Source: Burkholderiaceae bacterium
GTDB taxonomy: Bacteria > Pseudomonadota > Gammaproteobacteria > Burkholderiales > Burkholderiaceae_C
DNA: 8,321 bases
Direction: 5' to 3'
Assembly (NCBI GenBank): GCA_031256125.1
Contig: JAIRRE010000122.1
Span: forward strand, 1-8,321
A program made the translations under genes and the position numbers. Positions 6,422-8,321 of the stretch are shown here, one piece after another; positions within the stretch are counted from its first letter, which is position 1, and each line of letters opens with the position of its first letter. Below the pieces are notes generated by a model. That model had not been told where the DNA came from, did no database searches, and saw only the letters and a list, made by a program, of their open reading frames with translations.

Positions 6422-6434
6422 GAATTATGTTACA
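6385..6434. repeat. Short inverted repeat TGTAACA / TGTTACA
   Basis: TGTAACA (6385-6391) and TGTTACA (6428-6434) are perfect 7-bp inverted copies 36 bp apart, in the AT-rich stretch between the structured RNA and the DUF748 gene. The left arm overlaps an internal loop and helix of the rod RNA, so pairing of the two arms would compete with the rod. A third GTAACA occurs at 6479-6484, next to the palindrome at 6481-6490. Confidence 0.45.
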
Positions 6435-6480
6435 TTTTGTTTCTTTTGGACTGCTCTCTTCACCTCTTCCGGATTCGGGT

Positions 6481-6490
6481 AACAATTGTT
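6481..6490. promoter_or_regulatory. 10-bp palindrome AACAATTGTT before the DUF748 start
   Basis: AACAATTGTT is perfectly palindromic and ends 3 bp before the ATG at 6494, where a Shine-Dalgarno would be expected. Only GGATTCGGG (6471-6479) offers partial pairing to 16S rRNA. It may be a repressor-binding site or a chance AT-rich palindrome. Confidence 0.3.
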
Positions 6491-6493
6491 GAT

Positions 6494-8321
6494 ATGGCCC
6501 AACACAACACGTCCGGGAAGACTTCCCCTCCTGATGGTCCAAACCGCCGTGTGTTGCGGCTTCGGTGGATGCGTTGGCCGGCGTGGATCGTGGGGATGGT
6601 GTTGGCGCTCTGGGCTGTTACATGGCTGGCCGCTTCGCCGCTGCTCAAGTGGCAGGCTCAGAAGATCGCCACGGAAAAACTGGCTCGTCCCGTGCGCATC
6701 GGCGCGGTGGACTTCCGCCCGTGGTCGCTGGCGCTGACGCTGCGCAACGTAACGGTGGGCGGCGCAATACCAGCCGATCCGCCGCAGTTGACCATCAAGC
6801 GCCTGTATGTCCGGCTGGCACCGGAATCGGTGCTACGGCTTGCGCCGGTGTTGGATGCAATCGAGATTGACGAACCGGCGCTGCGGCTGCGACACCTGGG
6901 AGGCGGGCATTACGACGCAGATGATGTGATCGGCCGCATTTTCAACGCTCCGAAGTCCCTGCCGAATGCAAGACCGGCGCGTTTTGCGCTCTATGACATT
7001 GCCGTGCGTGGCGGGCGCATTACTTTCATCGACACCCCGGTGCGGCGCACGCACGAAGTGCGCGACTTGAATCTGCGGCTGCCCTTTATCAGCAACCTGC
7101 CTTCTCAGCGCGCGGTGGATGTCACGCCGCAATTGGCATTTACAGTCGATGGCAGCCGGTTCGATTCCGGCGCGCAGACGCTGCCTTTCGATGCCTCGCG
7201 CCGTACCGAAGCGCTACTGCGGGTGCGGCATTTCGATCTGGCGCCTTACTTGGTCTATCAGCCCGCCAGCCTGCCGGTGCGAGTAACGGCGGGAGTACTG
7301 GATGCCGATCTGCGCCTGTCGTTCACGCAAATGCCCCGGCCAACGCTCAAAGTAACAGGTTCGGCTAGCCTTTCTGGCGCCAAGGTCAACGACCCGGCAG
7401 GCACGGCGGCGCTGGAGGTCGATCGCCTGGCCGTCCAAGCCAGCGACGTGCGCCCGCTGGAACGTTTGGTGCATTTAACCAACGTCGAACTCACCGCGCC
7501 GCACCTGCTCGCCAGCCGCAACGTTCAGGGACGAATCAACTGGATTCCGGCGCCCAAAACCACCGCCCGTACGCCCCATCCAGCCCAAGCCGCCCGAAAA
7601 CCGGATGCCGCCGCATGGCGCGTCGCGGTCGATCGCGTCGCCATCACGCGAGGCGACGTGCAATGGCGCGATGCCCTGCCCGTGTCTGTCGCCAGCCATC
7701 CCGCACCGGCGGTGGTGCATATCACACCACTCGCCCTCGAGGCCCGGAACGTGACTTGGCCCGTCCGGCAGCCCGCCACCTTCAGCGGACAGCTCGCGTT
7801 GGCCGATGTGGGCACGGATATGGACGCCGGTATGGGTGTGAACGCGCCGCCCCGTCAAAATCATGTCACCTCAGCGACATCGAAAAAATCCACCGTTGCC
7901 ACGGCAAACGCGGTCAGCGCGCCATCCCTGGCTTTTCAGGGGCAGGCTCAGATGTCGTCGATCAACGTCAGCGTGCAAGCACATGGCTTGCCGCTGCGGC
8001 TCGCACAGCCGTATCTAAAAGAGATATTAAAACCAGACCTGGTTGGCAGCGTGAATGCGGATGCCGATCTGACATGGGCCGCACCCGCCGCCAACGGTAC
8101 CGGGCCTGCCGGCAATTCGCCCGGCCTCACACTCAACGCCAGCAAACTCACGCTCGACCAGTTGGCACTGCTTGGCGACAGTCACGGCCCGCGCGCCGCA
8201 CGGCGTCACCAGCGCGCGGGCCGGTCGGATAAGCTGCTGCCGGGTACGCTCGCCAGCATCGGTACGCTTACCGTGGAAGGCGCCAAGATTAATCTGCCGA
8301 ACCGTGCCGTGGCCAGCGACG
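6494..8321 (+). CDS. DUF748-family AsmA-like protein, N-terminal part (3' end beyond the right edge)
   Basis: The window holds 609 complete codons of a protein that in this family usually exceeds 1000 residues. A basic cytoplasmic N-terminus (RRVLRLRWMRW) is followed by one membrane anchor at about 28-48, then a periplasmic body. Typical DUF748/AsmA-like features are visible: ARPVRIGAVDFRPWSLALTL (64-83), the strand GGRITFIDTPVRRTHEVRDL (173-192), LNLRLPFISNLPS, and the HFDLAPYLVYQPASLPVRV segment followed by LDADLRLSF. AsmA-like proteins are elongated beta-groove proteins implicated in phospholipid transport to the outer membrane; that role for this one is inference. Ala/Pro/Ser-rich linkers interrupt the body near residues 355-375, 450-480 and 535-550. 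The ATG at 6494 is the first start upstream of the membrane anchor; its Shine-Dalgarno is poor, and the start is less certain than the family. Confidence 0.91.
   Translation, partial: MAQHNTSGKTSPPDGPNRRVLRLRWMRWPAWIVGMVLALWAVTWLAASPLLKWQAQKIATEKLARPVRIGAVDFRPWSLALTLRNVTVGGAIPADPPQLTIKRLYVRLAPESVLRLAPVLDAIEIDEPALRLRHLGGGHYDADDVIGRIFNAPKSLPNARPARFALYDIAVRGGRITFIDTPVRRTHEVRDLNLRLPFISNLPSQRAVDVTPQLAFTVDGSRFDSGAQTLPFDASRRTEALLRVRHFDLAPYLVYQPASLPVRVTAGVLDADLRLSFTQMPRPTLKVTGSASLSGAKVNDPAGTAALEVDRLAVQASDVRPLERLVHLTNVELTAPHLLASRNVQGRINWIPAPKTTARTPHPAQAARKPDAAAWRVAVDRVAITRGDVQWRDALPVSVASHPAPAVVHITPLALEARNVTWPVRQPATFSGQLALADVGTDMDAGMGVNAPPRQNHVTSATSKKSTVATANAVSAPSLAFQGQAQMSSINVSVQAHGLPLRLAQPYLKEILKPDLVGSVNADADLTWAAPAANGTGPAGNSPGLTLNASKLTLDQLALLGDSHGPRAARRHQRAGRSDKLLPGTLASIGTLTVEGAKINLPNRAVASD

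Noticed and set aside
6330..6480. 6S RNA starting at the CCCCATGAGCCG segment, which recalls the 5' half of E. coli 6S RNA
   Set aside because: The sequence downstream is AT-rich and cannot pair back to give a closing stem; the segment instead pairs within the rod at 6261-6402.
7475..8232. Open frames on both strands inside the DUF748 gene
   Set aside because: The DUF748 frame continues without interruption to the window edge with family-typical sequence, so these are shadows.

Overview
The window looks like chromosomal DNA of a betaproteobacterium, most likely of the order Burkholderiales. It has fairly high GC. It carries a 218-residue OmpA-family protein of the Burkholderiales type (N-terminal NWRNG...ELCWRD...WTPATA segment, then an OmpA_C domain) placed divergently from gyrA, an arrangement I associate with Bordetella, Burkholderia and Ralstonia relatives. 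It also has a small membrane-anchored lytic transglycosylase and a DUF748/AsmA-like giant protein. No phage, transposon, CRISPR or tRNA gene is visible.

Layout. Positions 1-2272 (minus strand) hold gyrA, DNA gyrase subunit A, with its C-terminal end cut off by the left edge. Positions 2273-2656 are a divergent intergenic region with a long gyrA leader hairpin (2300-2337), a small array of direct repeats (2355-2415), a weak candidate ompA promoter and a terminator-like hairpin just before the ompA ribosome binding site. ompA follows on the plus strand (2657-3313) with a strong terminator (3352-3389). Next come two overlapping plus-strand genes (3413-3934 and 3919-5190) for unrecognised proteins with Sec signal peptides; the second looks beta-propeller-like. 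They converge on a minus-strand lytic transglycosylase gene (5242-6114). Positions 6115-6493 are a second divergent intergenic region, and most of it appears to encode a rod-shaped structured RNA (about 6249-6421, plus strand). From 6494 to the right edge runs the 5' part of a DUF748-family gene.

How the genes fit together. Apart from gyrA (DNA topology), everything concerns the cell envelope: an outer-membrane/peptidoglycan anchor (OmpA), a peptidoglycan-cleaving enzyme, two exported proteins of unknown role, and an AsmA-like protein of the class linked to lipid transport between inner and outer membrane. The genes are separate transcription units rather than one operon; only the 3413/3919 pair shows translational coupling.

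The observations most worth following are the rod-like RNA at 6249-6421, whose four G-U pairs favour the plus strand and whose overall shape resembles 6S RNA, the coupled pair of unknown exported proteins, the repeat array between gyrA and ompA, and the terminator-like hairpin in the ompA leader.
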